From an uncultured Phascolarctobacterium sp. (GTDB taxonomy: Bacteria > Bacillota > Negativicutes > Acidaminococcales > Acidaminococcaceae), in the NCBI GenBank assembly GCA_949285135.1, contig CASDXO010000009.1:29102-93101 (forward strand): a stretch of DNA of 64,000 nt. The letters run 5' to 3'. Numbering within the stretch: position 1 is the first letter of the stretch; each line of letters opens with the position of its first letter. The position numbers and the translations under genes are program-made. Shown here in pieces: positions 36,926-46,480 of the stretch. The notes under the pieces are model-generated. The model saw only the letters and a program-made list of their open reading frames with translations. It had not been told where the DNA came from and did no database searches.

Positions 36926-38341
36926 ATGGCAGCAAAAATCATTATCGGCGTCAGTGAGGACGAAACCAGGATGGGACTGGTAGAAGACGGACGCCTGATG
37001 GAATATATGGTAGAGCGTGCACAGGATAACCATCTGGTAGGAAGCATTTACAAGGGCAGAGTCTGCAATGTGGTGCGTGGTATTCAGGCAGCTTTTGTCG
37101 ATATTGGACTGGAACAGAATGCATTTTTGTACCTGGGTGATAAAATGGATATCACCGAAGGACAGAGCCTGCTGGTACAGATATCCAAGGATGCCCGCGG
37201 CACGAAGGGACCGACGGCTGTGCGTGAAATTACTCTGCCAGGCAAATATGTAGTGTTACTGCCCCACGCATCCTATATAGGCATATCCCGTAAGATTACG
37301 GATAAGGAAGAACGCGAGCGGCTCAACAGGGTATGCAGTGAGGCACGTCCGCAGGATATGGGCATTGTAGTCAGGACGGCTGCGGCAGGTGTCAGCAGTG
37401 AATTGCTGGCAGCAGATATTGCTGAGCTGGCGGCAGGCTGGAAAATACTTACGGCGCGGGAAAAGGTGGCTAAGGCACCGGCATTGCTGCGCCGGGAGCT
37501 GGATTTGCCGGTACGCATCGTGCGTGATTATCTGCGCAGTGATCTGACAGAAATCTGTATTGATAACCTGCAGGTTTATAAACGTGTGGAAGAGCTGCTG
37601 CAATGTATGCCTCAGGCACAAAATGTCAGACTGACATTATATCAGGGGCTGGAGGATATTTTTGGCTATAACCGGCTGGCAGAAGATATTGCGGCAATTT
37701 CAGACAGGCAGGTGCCGCTGCCCAGCGGTGGCTATCTTGTGATTGACTATACCGAGGCCATGACCGTTATCGATGTCAACAGCGGTAAGTTCAGCGGGCG
37801 CGAAAGTCTGGAAGAAACTATCATGGAAATAAATCGTCAGGCAGCTGCTGAAATAGCCCGCCAGCTGCGCCTGCGTGATATTGGCGGCATTATCGTAGTG
37901 GACTTTATTGACATGCATACAGAAGAACACAAGGCGGAAATCCTTGCAGCTCTGCAAAAATCCCTGAGCGGAGACAGGATGCATCCGCGGGTGCAGGAGA
38001 TTACGCTGCTTAATTTAGTAGAGCTGACGCGTAAAAAGTCGCGGCAGAACCTGTCTTCTGTTTTGTATACGCCTTGCCCGGTCTGCAGCGGCAGCGGCAG
38101 GGTACAGAGCAGGGAAACGCTGGCCCTTGAAATTAAACGCCGGTTGCGCAGCCTGCTCAAGCGCAGCGGCAGTTCCAAAAATTTGCTGATAACGGCTAAT
38201 CCCTGGCTGGCAGAGTGGCTGCGGCTTAAAGATTTGAAGCTGTGGGAGCGTGAGCTGGCCTGCAGTTTGAAAATAGAAGCTGATGCATCGCTGCAGGTGG
38301 AATCTTTTATGATTCTGGATAATAATGTTGTTGACAAATAA
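36926..38341 (+). CDS. rng: Ribonuclease G
   Basis: Predicted 471-residue RNase E/G-family endoribonuclease acting in rRNA maturation and mRNA decay. N-terminal S1 domain (about 34-80, GSIYKGRVCNVVRGIQAAFVDIG), RNase H-like and DNase I-like catalytic parts with metal-binding Asp in DVNSGKFSG (near 282) and VDFIDM (near 326), and the Zn-link CPVCSGSG (near 383). It lacks the long C-terminal scaffold of RNase E. ATG 36926 follows AAAGGAGG; an ATG at 36908 is less well placed. In Firmicutes rng usually follows the radical SAM/DUF2344 pair directly; here 13.9 kb intervene. Confidence 0.95.
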   Translation: MAAKIIIGVSEDETRMGLVEDGRLMEYMVERAQDNHLVGSIYKGRVCNVVRGIQAAFVDIGLEQNAFLYLGDKMDITEGQSLLVQISKDARGTKGPTAVREITLPGKYVVLLPHASYIGISRKITDKEERERLNRVCSEARPQDMGIVVRTAAAGVSSELLAADIAELAAGWKILTAREKVAKAPALLRRELDLPVRIVRDYLRSDLTEICIDNLQVYKRVEELLQCMPQAQNVRLTLYQGLEDIFGYNRLAEDIAAISDRQVPLPSGGYLVIDYTEAMTVIDVNSGKFSGRESLEETIMEINRQAAAEIARQLRLRDIGGIIVVDFIDMHTEEHKAEILAALQKSLSGDRMHPRVQEITLLNLVELTRKKSRQNLSSVLYTPCPVCSGSGRVQSRETLALEIKRRLRSLLKRSGSSKNLLITANPWLAEWLRLKDLKLWERELACSLKIEADASLQVESFMILDNNVVDK

Positions 38342-38359
38342 TTTTATGCAGGGTAAAAT

Positions 38360-38455
38360 ATACCAGTATGGACTGTGAGTAGTCCGTCCCCAACCGCGCA
38401 GAGAGGTTCCGTAAACTCTGACAGCAGAGTACCGTATTTGGCGAGTCTATCATAA
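38360..38455 (+). promoter_or_regulatory. Ribosomal protein L21 leader
   Basis: Structured leader between rng and rplU: a GGACT/AGTCC hairpin followed by CCGTCCCCAACCGCGCAGAG and CTCTGACAGCAGAG, matching the general look of the Firmicute L21 leader RNA. It is thought to let L21 control rplU-prp-rpmA. Recognised by eye, so moderate certainty. Confidence 0.65.
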
Positions 38456-38469
38456 GGGAGGTGCAATAG

Positions 38470-38781
38470 ATGTACGCAATTATCAAAACCGGCGGTAAAC
38501 AATACCGTGTAAGCGAAGGCGAAACCCTGCAAGTTGAAAAACTGGACGCAGAAGTTGGCGCTGAAGTTGTTTTTGAAGACGTTCTCACCGTTGTAAACGA
38601 TGCTGATGTTAAAATCGGCACTCCGGTTGTAGCTGGTGCGAAAGTTGTAGCTAAAGTTGTTGAACACGGCAAAGCTGACAAAATCTTCGTTTTCAAATAC
38701 AAAGCAAAATCCAACTACCGTAAACGTCAAGGTCATCGTCAACCGTTCACTACTGTTGAAATCGCTAAAATCGAAGCTTAA
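38470..38781 (+). CDS. rplU: 50S ribosomal protein L21
   Basis: Predicted 103 residues, standard length. Starts [14 protein letters not shown] and ends with [20 protein letters not shown], the conserved 23S rRNA-binding tail. GGGAGGTG precedes the ATG. First gene of rplU-prp-rpmA. Codon use is strongly biased, as in other ribosomal genes of the window. Confidence 0.98.
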   Translation: MYAIIKTGGKQYRVSEGETLQVEKLDAEVGAEVVFEDVLTVVNDADVKIGTPVVAGAKVVAKVVEHGKADKIFVFKYKAKSNYRKRQGHRQPFTTVEIAKIEA

Positions 38782-38786
38782 CAGCA

Positions 38787-39113
38787 ATGATTACTGTTGA
38801 TTTGTACAGGAACGAACAGGGCCTTATTACAGGGTATCAGGTCAGCGGTCACGCCGGCTACGCAGAGGCAGGACAGGATATTATCTGCAGTGCCGTATCT
38901 GCTCTTACTCAGGCTCCTGTGATGGGACTGGAACGATATTTGAAATTAAAGCCGTCATATACGTTCAATGAAGATGACGGTATATTGAAGGTAGCATTGA
39001 ACAGTGCACCTGGCGAACTTACCCAGGCAATACTGGAGACCATGTTATGTGGTCTGGAGTCCATTGCCCGGCAGTGTCCGCAATATGTTCGGATTAAAGA
39101 GCATAGGAGGTGA
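38787..39113 (+). CDS. prp: Ribosomal-processing cysteine protease Prp
   Basis: Predicted 108-residue Prp (YsxB) protease, which removes the N-terminal extension of L27 in Firmicutes. Catalytic residues are visible: H22 in [12 protein letters not shown] and C34 in [10 protein letters not shown], with D31 conserved. It lies between rplU and rpmA, as in nearly all Firmicutes, five bases after rplU. Confidence 0.95.
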   Translation: MITVDLYRNEQGLITGYQVSGHAGYAEAGQDIICSAVSALTQAPVMGLERYLKLKPSYTFNEDDGILKVALNSAPGELTQAILETMLCGLESIARQCPQYVRIKEHRR

Positions 39114-39118
39114 AAGTA

Positions 39119-39415
39119 ATGTTTGAAATTATTCTGCAGCTTCATGCACATAAAAAAGGTACCGGTAGCTCCCACAACGGTCGTGATTCCAACGCTCAGC
39201 GTCTGGGTACCAAAGCTCACGACAGCCAGCTGGTAACCGCAGGCAGCATCATCGTACGTCAACGCGGTACTAAATTCCATCCCGGCAACAACGTAGGTAT
39301 GGGTAAAGATTACACCATCTACGCTAAAGTTGAAGGCCGTGTAAAATTTGAACGCAAAGGCCGTGATAAACGCCAAATCAGCGTATATCCGGTTGCTGAA
39401 GAAGCAGCTATGTAA
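39119..39415 (+). CDS. rpmA: 50S ribosomal protein L27 (with cleavable N-terminal extension)
   Basis: Predicted 98-residue precursor. Mature L27 ([20 protein letters not shown]...) is preceded by [10 protein letters not shown]. In Staphylococcus the equivalent extension ends LQFFA and is cut by Prp. Here the site reads LQLHA, keeping the Leu-Gln and the final Ala but not the two Phe. ATG 39119 has GGAGGTG at the right distance; a GTG nine bases upstream is less likely. Followed by a strong terminator. Confidence 0.96.
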   Translation: MFEIILQLHAHKKGTGSSHNGRDSNAQRLGTKAHDSQLVTAGSIIVRQRGTKFHPGNNVGMGKDYTIYAKVEGRVKFERKGRDKRQISVYPVAEEAAM

Positions 39416-39423
39416 TAGCGCAT

Positions 39424-39459
39424 AGACCCCGCATCTTGTGATGCGGGGTTTATTTTTTA
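39424..39459 (+). terminator. Terminator after rpmA
   Basis: Stem ACCCCGCATC/GATGCGGGGT with a 4-base loop, then a T-rich run. Confidence 0.92.
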
Positions 39460-39483
39460 GATAATACAAAGAATTAAAATATA

Positions 39484-39522
39484 AAAAAATCAGCATCTGT
39501 TTTGTAGATGCTGATTTTTTTA
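39484..39522. terminator. Second terminator downstream of rpmA
   Basis: Stem AAAATCAGCATCT/AGATGCTGATTTT with a 7-base loop, flanked by A-run and T-run. It gives tandem insulation before the autotransporter gene. Confidence 0.8.
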
Positions 39523-39605
39523 TACATAGAATTTTAGTTAATGAAAATTTTTTCATATATGTCGTATAAGAATGTAAAAGATAAAATTAACATATTAGAC
39601 ACATA

Positions 39606-39634
39606 TTGCAGAAGACTACTTAAAGTGATATAAT
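39606..39634 (+). promoter_or_regulatory. Candidate autotransporter promoter
   Basis: TTGCAG (39606-39611) and TATAAT (39629-39634), spacer 17, about 65 bases before the start codon in a very AT-rich region. Confidence 0.6.
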
Positions 39635-39698
39635 TAAAATATTAGTTTTACATATAATATAATTATATGTAACCAAAAACTTTAAGGAGATGATTAAA

Positions 39699-42600
39699 GT
39701 GTCTGGTGTTTTGAAAAGAAAAGTTCTATGTTCTTTGCTGGCGGCGAGTGTTTTTGGCGTATTGTATAATCCAAGTGCTGATGCAGCTGTTGTCAACGGC
39801 GCCAATCTGCAGTCTGGTGAAGACGGTGTTATTACCATAACAGATAAGGATTTGATTGATGCCGGCAGTAAAAAATTTATTTTTGGACAAGGAGATAATA
39901 TTAAATTTGTAACTACAGGTGATGTAAATAAATTAGTTAAAGATTTACAAACTGCTGTTAATCTTCCCGGTAAAAAAGAAAAGCTTGCGGGTATCAGAAG
40001 GGCATTAGCAGATAATGCAGTTGTAGGAGTTATTGGTGGCGAAGGGCAATTGGATACCGGTGTAACTGGTTTACTTAAAAATGATCTCATTAATGGTTTG
40101 TTAAACGGTAAAGGGCTGCCGATTGATAAGATTATCAAACTGGATACGACGCAAGGTACAGCAAACTTCAGTAAAGATGGGTCTACTAATATTGTTGCAG
40201 GAGATGCTGATGCTTCGCCTGTTATTATTGGCGTTTTCGGGGGAGATTTATCTGTTAATACTGGATTAAATGGAAAGATTTTTGACGGATGGCTTGGTAA
40301 GTTTGCAGCACAACCAACTAATATTGTTCGTAATGGTGATACTAATACAGCTGTTAATAATGGTAATGTGTTAGGCGGTGTCGGTGGCAGTACAGCAGTT
40401 GCAGTCGGGAATATTAATGGTGAATTCAGTGCCACAAAAAATATTATGGGCTTTCCGGTTACAGTCAGGATGCCCTTTGATTTTAAAGGGCAGACAACAA
40501 CTACGGTTAATGGGGATGCGAATCTCAATATTACTGATGGTGCCAATGTTGCAGGCTGGGCAAATGGAGGTTTGGCAGTAGGGATTGGCGGCGAGGCAAC
40601 TTCTGTTGTTACAGGCAGCAGTAATATCAATATTAATTCCAATGTAAAAACTGATGGAGCATTAGATGGTATTACCACTTTTATTTCTGGTGGTGGTGCG
40701 GCATTAACTACTATTGGCGGTAAAGCTAAAACTGAAGCAGGCGATGTCAATATTGCCATTCATAACGGCTTGAGTGCAGGTATCATCGGCAGCGGTATTG
40801 CCGGAACGATTGATGCTGCCGGATTGCTGGGCAAGGGGAATGATGCAGGTTATTCTGATATTACCGATGAACAGTTGGAAAAATTATTAGGGCTTAAAAG
40901 TGGTATACCTAAAGGAACAATTGTTATAAATGGTGCTATTGAAGGCGGTGAAGCTACTGCTAAAACTGGTGATACTCATTTGGTTTTGACCGGGAATACT
41001 ACTGCGGCCGGGGTAATGGGCGGCGGCCTTGCTATAGCAAGCCATACTTATACAAATCGGGATAATACTGATGGCAGTACAGAAAACAATGGTACTCCTG
41101 GCGGTTTCTCCATAGCGAAGGCCGAAACAGGGAAATCACACATTGTTGTTAATTTAGAAGGGAAACATGATATTGTCGAACTGTTTAAAGGTGTTGGCGG
41201 ACTGAAAAAGGTTTTCAGTAATTTGGCTGCAGGTCAGGAAATGGCGGCTATCGGCTCTCTTAAAGATGCTTTGGCAAAGGCTGACGGGCAAAGCTCTGTC
41301 GTGCTTTTATCAGGCGGAGGTATGGCAGTCGCTCATGGTGATTCCAACAGCAGTGCAGTAACAAGTACTGCCGGAGCAGATATTGAACTGGTAGATGGTT
41401 ATGCTACAGGTATATTTGGCGGCTCCATTGCACTTGCTGATAATAACGCTAAAGCTGAAGCTGATATGACTAATGATATTAATATCTCTATTCGCAAGGA
41501 TATGGAAACTGTAGGTGTATTTGGTAATGGTCTGGCTTATTTTACCGGCAGTACAGCCGGCGGGCAAGATAACCTTACCGGTATGGCCAGTGTAGCGGCT
41601 ACCAATACTAATATCAATATTACAGGGATGGCAGATGGCGTTATTGGTGGCGGTATTGCAATTGATGACGGTCAGGCTGACACAACAAACGCTTCTGTAC
41701 ATACTAATGGAAAAGCAACGGTAAGTGTTCTCAATGGAGCAGAAGTATATAAACTGAATTTTGCACCTTTAATAGCGCTGGCGGGTAAGAAGACTGATGA
41801 TCGTATAAATCTTGCTTCTTATGTAACAGCCGTTAAAGCTGCAGCAGAAGATGTGGCTATTTCCGGCGGCGGTGTTGCTGTTGGAGGCGGTGCTGAAAGC
41901 TATGTCAAAAACGCTGAAATCAATATTGCTGGCGGTACAGTAAATGGCGATATCATCGGCGGTGGTGTTGCCGTATATGGACATGCAGAAAATGATGGTG
42001 CAGCATATGGCTCACATGTGGAAAACAGTACGATCAATCTTTATGGCGGCACTGTTCAAGGTAATGTATATGCCGGCGGTTCTGTATCTGCGATAACTGC
42101 TGGCGGTAATGGTTACGATAAGGCACAGGCCCGGGTAGATAAGGCTACTGTGAATTTGGCGGGAACTGTGGTGAAAGGTACGCTCAGAGGGCAGGGAAAA
42201 AGTGGTAAGACTGATGATGCTGCGGGTCACAGCACTTTGAATGTGATGGGCGAGAATACTTTGGCTGCTGTTGATGGTGTAAATAAAATCAGCGGCTTTA
42301 ACAAGATTAATTTTGTGGAAAACAGTGTAACAACGGTACAGGGATTAACTGCCGGTAATAACACTGCTTTCATTGATGGCAGCAAAGGTACTATCTCCGT
42401 TGCTGACAGTGCAAGACTGAATATCAGTGAACTGGCTAAAGATGGTGAGAAAGTTTATTATATTGCCGGTAATTATGCTGTAGACAGTTCCCTTTGGAAT
42501 CGTGATCAGTTAGCTTATGACAGAACCAAAGGTTATGCTTCTGTTTCTGAAAAAAATGGTAAATATGAAGTAAGTTACAAAGAATTGAAACAGCTTGAAG

Positions 42601-43718
42601 GAAAAGAAAAAGAAGAAGCTGTTGATGCAGCAGCAAGCAGTTTTGGCAGATTTGGCAGAAGTGCCCGTGGCATAATTGAGGGTATGCTTATAAATGCTGA
42701 TAAAACCAATAAAGGCGCAGCAGAGCTGTTCAGCGATTTAACTGCTGCTGATAATCAGGACAGAGCACAGCAAGGGCTTTATACCGGCCTGATGATTGGT
42801 GAGGACAGCGGTGTAACAAGTAATGCTGTCGCAATGGCACAGGATTTTGCGGATAATGCTTTCATGCGTCTGTCGCTTGTCCAGAACGATGTTAATAGTG
42901 ATGAAAAGGGCAGCGTATGGGCTAAATTTCTTCATAACAGGCACAAAGTAGAGAAAATGAACAGCTCTGCCGGTACGTTAACTTCCAGCAGCAGTTATGA
43001 TGGTGTAATGGTTGGTACAGAATTTGCTAAGAAAGGCAATCTGCAGGCAGGTATTGCCTTTGCTTATGGCGAAGGCGACGGTAGCGGCCTGACTACCAGA
43101 AATGATTTTGATATGTGGGGTATCAGCCTGTATAGCAGCGTGAAAAATGCTGACAGTAATATTATCGGCGATATTGGTTTCAGTAAGAGTAGCAACAAAA
43201 TTACTTCCAGCGTACTGGATGAAAAATTTAACAGTGAGAGAGACTTAAATATCTTCACTATAGGTGTTCGCGCTGAAAAGGTTTATACTAATGGTAATAC
43301 TAAAATCGTTCCTTATACTGGATTGCGTTATATGAGTGTCGGTGCTGATTCCTATTCTACTTCCTATAAATCAGGTGATGCCTTCCGTTACGATGCAGAT
43401 CGCCAGAATACCTGGACTATGCCTTTAGGTGTGAGTTTAAGGAATGAAACAGTTACTGAAAGCGGCTGGAGCATTATGCCAAAATTGGATGTAGCCTATA
43501 TCTTGTCTTTTGGTGATACGGATAATAATGTGACTGTGAACACAGGCAGTGGTAATAGCGTTCTCAGTTATGATGTGATGGATAGCGGCAGCTGGCTTGC
43601 TTCTGCAGGGATTGCTGCCGGTAAGGGTGACTGGTCCTATTGTGTAAGCTATACCTACCAGAAAGGCAGCCATGCGGAGAATAACAAATGGTTTGCTAAT
43701 ATAAATTACAGTTTCTGA
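39699..43718 (+). CDS. Autotransporter (type Va) with glycine-rich beta-solenoid passenger
   Basis: Predicted 1339-residue surface protein. Signal peptide about 1-29 (SVFGVLYNPSADA). The passenger (about 30-1050) consists of roughly eleven degenerate repeats built on GxxGGGxAxxx followed by a DI(N/E)I/V-type strand, as in a right-handed beta-solenoid. The translocator barrel (about 1060-1339) begins near VAMAQDFADNAFMRLS and ends in NINYSF, with the outer-membrane terminal Phe. Probable adhesin; no protease or lipase motif is seen. I chose GTG 39699 because AAGGAG (39684-39689) is too close to ATG 39690. Terminated by a hairpin; a small regulator gene follows. Confidence 0.9.
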   Translation: MSGVLKRKVLCSLLAASVFGVLYNPSADAAVVNGANLQSGEDGVITITDKDLIDAGSKKFIFGQGDNIKFVTTGDVNKLVKDLQTAVNLPGKKEKLAGIRRALADNAVVGVIGGEGQLDTGVTGLLKNDLINGLLNGKGLPIDKIIKLDTTQGTANFSKDGSTNIVAGDADASPVIIGVFGGDLSVNTGLNGKIFDGWLGKFAAQPTNIVRNGDTNTAVNNGNVLGGVGGSTAVAVGNINGEFSATKNIMGFPVTVRMPFDFKGQTTTTVNGDANLNITDGANVAGWANGGLAVGIGGEATSVVTGSSNININSNVKTDGALDGITTFISGGGAALTTIGGKAKTEAGDVNIAIHNGLSAGIIGSGIAGTIDAAGLLGKGNDAGYSDITDEQLEKLLGLKSGIPKGTIVINGAIEGGEATAKTGDTHLVLTGNTTAAGVMGGGLAIASHTYTNRDNTDGSTENNGTPGGFSIAKAETGKSHIVVNLEGKHDIVELFKGVGGLKKVFSNLAAGQEMAAIGSLKDALAKADGQSSVVLLSGGGMAVAHGDSNSSAVTSTAGADIELVDGYATGIFGGSIALADNNAKAEADMTNDINISIRKDMETVGVFGNGLAYFTGSTAGGQDNLTGMASVAATNTNINITGMADGVIGGGIAIDDGQADTTNASVHTNGKATVSVLNGAEVYKLNFAPLIALAGKKTDDRINLASYVTAVKAAAEDVAISGGGVAVGGGAESYVKNAEINIAGGTVNGDIIGGGVAVYGHAENDGAAYGSHVENSTINLYGGTVQGNVYAGGSVSAITAGGNGYDKAQARVDKATVNLAGTVVKGTLRGQGKSGKTDDAAGHSTLNVMGENTLAAVDGVNKISGFNKINFVENSVTTVQGLTAGNNTAFIDGSKGTISVADSARLNISELAKDGEKVYYIAGNYAVDSSLWNRDQLAYDRTKGYASVSEKNGKYEVSYKELKQLEGKEKEEAVDAAASSFGRFGRSARGIIEGMLINADKTNKGAAELFSDLTAADNQDRAQQGLYTGLMIGEDSGVTSNAVAMAQDFADNAFMRLSLVQNDVNSDEKGSVWAKFLHNRHKVEKMNSSAGTLTSSSSYDGVMVGTEFAKKGNLQAGIAFAYGEGDGSGLTTRNDFDMWGISLYSSVKNADSNIIGDIGFSKSSNKITSSVLDEKFNSERDLNIFTIGVRAEKVYTNGNTKIVPYTGLRYMSVGADSYSTSYKSGDAFRYDADRQNTWTMPLGVSLRNETVTESGWSIMPKLDVAYILSFGDTDNNVTVNTGSGNSVLSYDVMDSGSWLASAGIAAGKGDWSYCVSYTYQKGSHAENNKWFANINYSF

Positions 43719-43745
43719 TAATAAAATGTTTTTAATATGCAGTAC

Positions 43746-43780
43746 GCAATATCGGGTCCAATGGGCCCGATATTGTTTTA
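43746..43780 (+). terminator. Terminator after the autotransporter gene
   Basis: Stem CAATATCGGG/CCCGATATTG with a short inner extension and a T-rich tail. Confidence 0.85.
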
Positions 43781-43837
43781 ATGCATTGCCATAAGTGCTA
43801 AAGAAGCATTTTATCATATCATAATTAGGTGATATTT

Positions 43838-44161
43838 ATGAAGTATATGGAAGACAGAGTTTGTGCAAATGTAGGCAGTAATATCAAAAAGATTCGTGTG
43901 CAGCGAGGCATTTCTCAAATTAAACTGGCTAAATGTGTTGGAATTTCACAAACGCATATGAGCAATATTGAAAACGGTCATACCGGCATCAGTCTCTGGA
44001 CTGCTGTAAAGATAAGCCGGGTACTGGAATGCAGTATTGATCAAATAGTGGATGATATGCAAAATAAAAACGATAAAAATAAGGCAAATAACGTGATAAT
44101 AGATTTTGAGATGTTGATAGATGCATTGAAACTGATAGCACTTAAAAATACTTTATACTGA
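43838..44161 (+). CDS. XRE-family transcriptional regulator
   Basis: Predicted 107-residue protein with one Cro/C1-type helix-turn-helix (about residues 10-65; IKKIRVQRGISQIKLAKCVGISQTHMSNIENGHTGIS). The C-terminal 40 residues are charged and lack a known sensor domain. AGGTGA precedes ATG 43838. It is 120 bases downstream of the autotransporter gene across a terminator, so co-regulation is possible but unproven. Confidence 0.85.
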   Translation: MKYMEDRVCANVGSNIKKIRVQRGISQIKLAKCVGISQTHMSNIENGHTGISLWTAVKISRVLECSIDQIVDDMQNKNDKNKANNVIIDFEMLIDALKLIALKNTLY

Positions 44162-44336
44162 TTTAAATACAGCGCTTATGGATTTAAAGATATAGTATCT
44201 GTTTTCAATGGAAACAGACTTGAGATATGCTTATTTTCAGTTAAAAAATATATACAATTCTTTCACAGAAAAAATCTGTCCGGTGTGCTAAACTTTATTT
44301 AAACAATAATAGATTTATGCGAAAGGGCTGAAATAT

Positions 44337-44813
44337 ATGTTAGAGATAGGTACGAAGGCGCCTGCTTTTACATTGCAGGACAAAAATGGTAATGAAGTAA
44401 GCCTGAGAGATTTTCTGGGCAGAAAAGTAGTGTTGTATTTTTATCCTAAAGATTCCACGCCCGGATGTACACGCCAGGCACAGGCCTTTAGAGATGCTTT
44501 TGCTGAATATGAAGCACTGGGTGCGGTTATTATCGGTATCAGTAAGGACAGTGTCAGGTCTCATGCTAATTTTGCTGCTAAAAATGAACTGCCTTTCCTG
44601 CTTCTGTCCGACCCGGAGCTGCAGGCTATTCAGGCCTATGACGTATGGCAGGAGAAGAAGCTGTACGGCAAGGTGAGTATGGGTGTGGTACGTTCTACAT
44701 ATGTGATTGACGAGCAGGGAGTAATAGAGGCTGCCTGGACCAAGGTTAAACCGGAAGCTAATGTTGCGGATGTTCTCGGATATCTGCGGGAAGGATGCAG
44801 TTGTGGAGAATAA
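44337..44813 (+). CDS. bcp: Peroxiredoxin, BCP/PrxQ type
   Basis: Predicted 158-residue thiol peroxidase that reduces hydrogen peroxide and organic hydroperoxides. The thioredoxin-like fold has the peroxidatic Cys in DSTPGCTRQAQAF. The resolving Cys that many PrxQ proteins have five residues later is Gln-Ala here, so it would work as a 1-Cys type or use the C-terminal CSC pair (GCSCGE). Weak GAAAGGG ribosome site. Its 3' end overlaps the next small gene. Confidence 0.93.
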   Translation: MLEIGTKAPAFTLQDKNGNEVSLRDFLGRKVVLYFYPKDSTPGCTRQAQAFRDAFAEYEALGAVIIGISKDSVRSHANFAAKNELPFLLLSDPELQAIQAYDVWQEKKLYGKVSMGVVRSTYVIDEQGVIEAAWTKVKPEANVADVLGYLREGCSCGE

Positions 44814-45111
44814 GACAATCTTTCTGCCTTATGCCTCTGTTCTGGCTGCCGCCTATTATCTTCTGCCGTTATTGATGCAAGATACAGGCTCTGCAATGTT
44901 CATTTTACTGGCCTGTATGCCGCTGATTGTTTTTGTCAGCAGTTTTCTCTGCTGTCGCAGACACAGGTTTCAATGGGTAATGATTGTTTTGACGGTTGTC
45001 CTTTTCCTGCCCAGTATATATTTTTATTTTAATACTACAGCACTCGGCTACAGCGTCTTTTATGCCATAGTATCGGCTGCAGGCTGTTTTGCCGGAGAGT
45101 TCCTCAGCTAA
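44803..45111 (+). CDS. Small uncharacterised membrane protein
   Basis: Predicted 102-residue protein with three to four membrane helices and a short basic loop (CCRRHRF). I chose GTG 44803, which has AAGGA seven bases before it and overlaps the peroxiredoxin stop by 11 bases; an ATG at 44761 would lie deep inside the upstream gene. Function unknown; translationally coupled to the peroxiredoxin. Confidence 0.55.
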   Translation: MENKTIFLPYASVLAAAYYLLPLLMQDTGSAMFILLACMPLIVFVSSFLCCRRHRFQWVMIVLTVVLFLPSIYFYFNTTALGYSVFYAIVSAAGCFAGEFLS

Positions 45112-45114
45112 AAA

Positions 45115-45150
45115 TAAAAGCAGTTTGGAAATTTTTCCAAACTGCTTTTT
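45115..45150. terminator. Bidirectional terminator
   Basis: Stem AAAGCAGTTTGGAAA/TTTCCAAACTGCTTT with a very short loop, A-run on the left and T-run on the right. It ends the peroxiredoxin unit and the convergent dehydrogenase gene. Confidence 0.88.
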
Positions 45151-45158
45151 CATTTGGT

Positions 45159-46343
45159 TTAACGAGCCAGACGGTAGATATTTTCCATATCTACCAAAGT
45201 AAGCTGTTTTACTGCGCCGATGGTGCGGGTGTTATTAAAGCTGCATTTATAGGCAAGTTCCTTAATCTGTTCTTCAGTAAGTTCGATACCGGCTTCGCTG
45301 ATAGAAGTTGGCATACCAATGCTGCGGAAGAAGTCTTCCAGTGCAGCAATGCCTTCCAGTGCGGTTGCCTGCGGGTTACGGAAATTATTGGGCACCCCCA
45401 TGACGTTGACAGCAAACTGAACAAAGCGAGGCAGGTTATTTAGATACACATAACGCGCCCAGGTACCCCATACAGCTGCCAGACCGGCTCCGTGGGCAAT
45501 ATCAAAAATACCGCTCAGTTCATGTTCCAGCTGATGGCAGGACCAGTCGCCAAAGCTGCGGTCGCCGGTTGTATCGTTGTGGGAAAGCGTGCCGCACCAC
45601 ATGATTTCAGCCCGTGCATCATAGTTTTGAGGATCACTGAGAGCTATTTTCACATTGCGCATTACATTACGCATCAGCTGTTCGCTAATTCTGTCGATGA
45701 TGTCCAGCTGGCAGGTTGTCGCAGCAGTGAAATAACGTTCCATACTGTGAACGATGATGTCCGTACAGCCGCTGGCTGTCTGATAAGCCGGCAGGGTGTA
45801 GGTAAGTTCCGGATTCATAACGGCAAATTTACAGAAGGAGTATTCGGACTGCAGGTTGCGTTTAAGCCAGCCTTCTTCATTGGTAACTACGGAAGAGGTA
45901 CTCATCTCGCTGCCTGCTGCCGCGATGGTCAGTACGGCACCGACAGGTGCGCAGCCGACAGGACGTTTTTTGCCCATATAGTAGTCCCAGAGCTCTCCGT
46001 CATTTACCAGTCCGTAGCCGATGCCTTTGGCACTGTCAATAACACTGCCGCCGCCTACAGCCAGGATAAAATCCACACCTTCTTTGCGGCACAGTGCGAC
46101 GCCTTCTTTGATTTTAGACAGACGCGGATTAGGAACCACGCCGCCAAGCTGTACATATTCTAAGCCTGCTTCACGCAAACTGTCGCAGATACGATCCAGC
46201 AGGCCGGATTTTTTAGCGCTGCTGCCGCCAAAATGTATTAATACTTTATGTGCGCCCCATGCTTTGCATAAAGAGCCTACCTGTTTTTCTGTATCCTTAC
46301 CAAAAACGACCTGGGTAGGTGCATGAAATTTGAAAAAATCCAT
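45159..46343 (-). CDS. Iron-containing alcohol dehydrogenase (butanol dehydrogenase/YqhD type)
   Basis: Predicted 394-residue group III dehydrogenase, NAD(P)H-dependent, acting on aldehydes and alcohols. NADP-binding GGGSVIDSAKG; metal ligands Asp and His in CTDIIVHSMERYF and two His in CHQLEHELSGIFDIAHGAGLA. The N-terminal MDFFKFHAPTQVVFGK is typical of the butanol dehydrogenase/YqhD clade. The physiological substrate cannot be told from sequence. GACAGGAGG precedes the ATG. Monocistronic. Confidence 0.93.
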   Translation of the reverse strand: MDFFKFHAPTQVVFGKDTEKQVGSLCKAWGAHKVLIHFGGSSAKKSGLLDRICDSLREAGLEYVQLGGVVPNPRLSKIKEGVALCRKEGVDFILAVGGGSVIDSAKGIGYGLVNDGELWDYYMGKKRPVGCAPVGAVLTIAAAGSEMSTSSVVTNEEGWLKRNLQSEYSFCKFAVMNPELTYTLPAYQTASGCTDIIVHSMERYFTAATTCQLDIIDRISEQLMRNVMRNVKIALSDPQNYDARAEIMWCGTLSHNDTTGDRSFGDWSCHQLEHELSGIFDIAHGAGLAAVWGTWARYVYLNNLPRFVQFAVNVMGVPNNFRNPQATALEGIAALEDFFRSIGMPTSISEAGIELTEEQIKELAYKCSFNNTRTIGAVKQLTLVDMENIYRLAR

Positions 46344-46480
46344 TATACTGCCTCCTGTCTAAATATAGTAGAATTTTATATTTCAATTTTAGCATGGCAA
46401 ATATTGCTTGTAAATATCAGCTGCGGTTTGATATAATACATATTAATAGAGGATTATTATTTAATATAGGAGTGATGGGT

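Noticed and set aside
39620..40759. Minus-strand frame of 379 codons at the autotransporter start
   Set aside because: Covers the autotransporter promoter and passenger in the opposite frame; Pro/Leu-rich low-complexity product.
44198..44218. Inverted repeat TCTGTTTTC/GAAACAGA after the XRE gene
   Set aside because: Imperfect stem with no T-run; too weak to call a terminator or operator.
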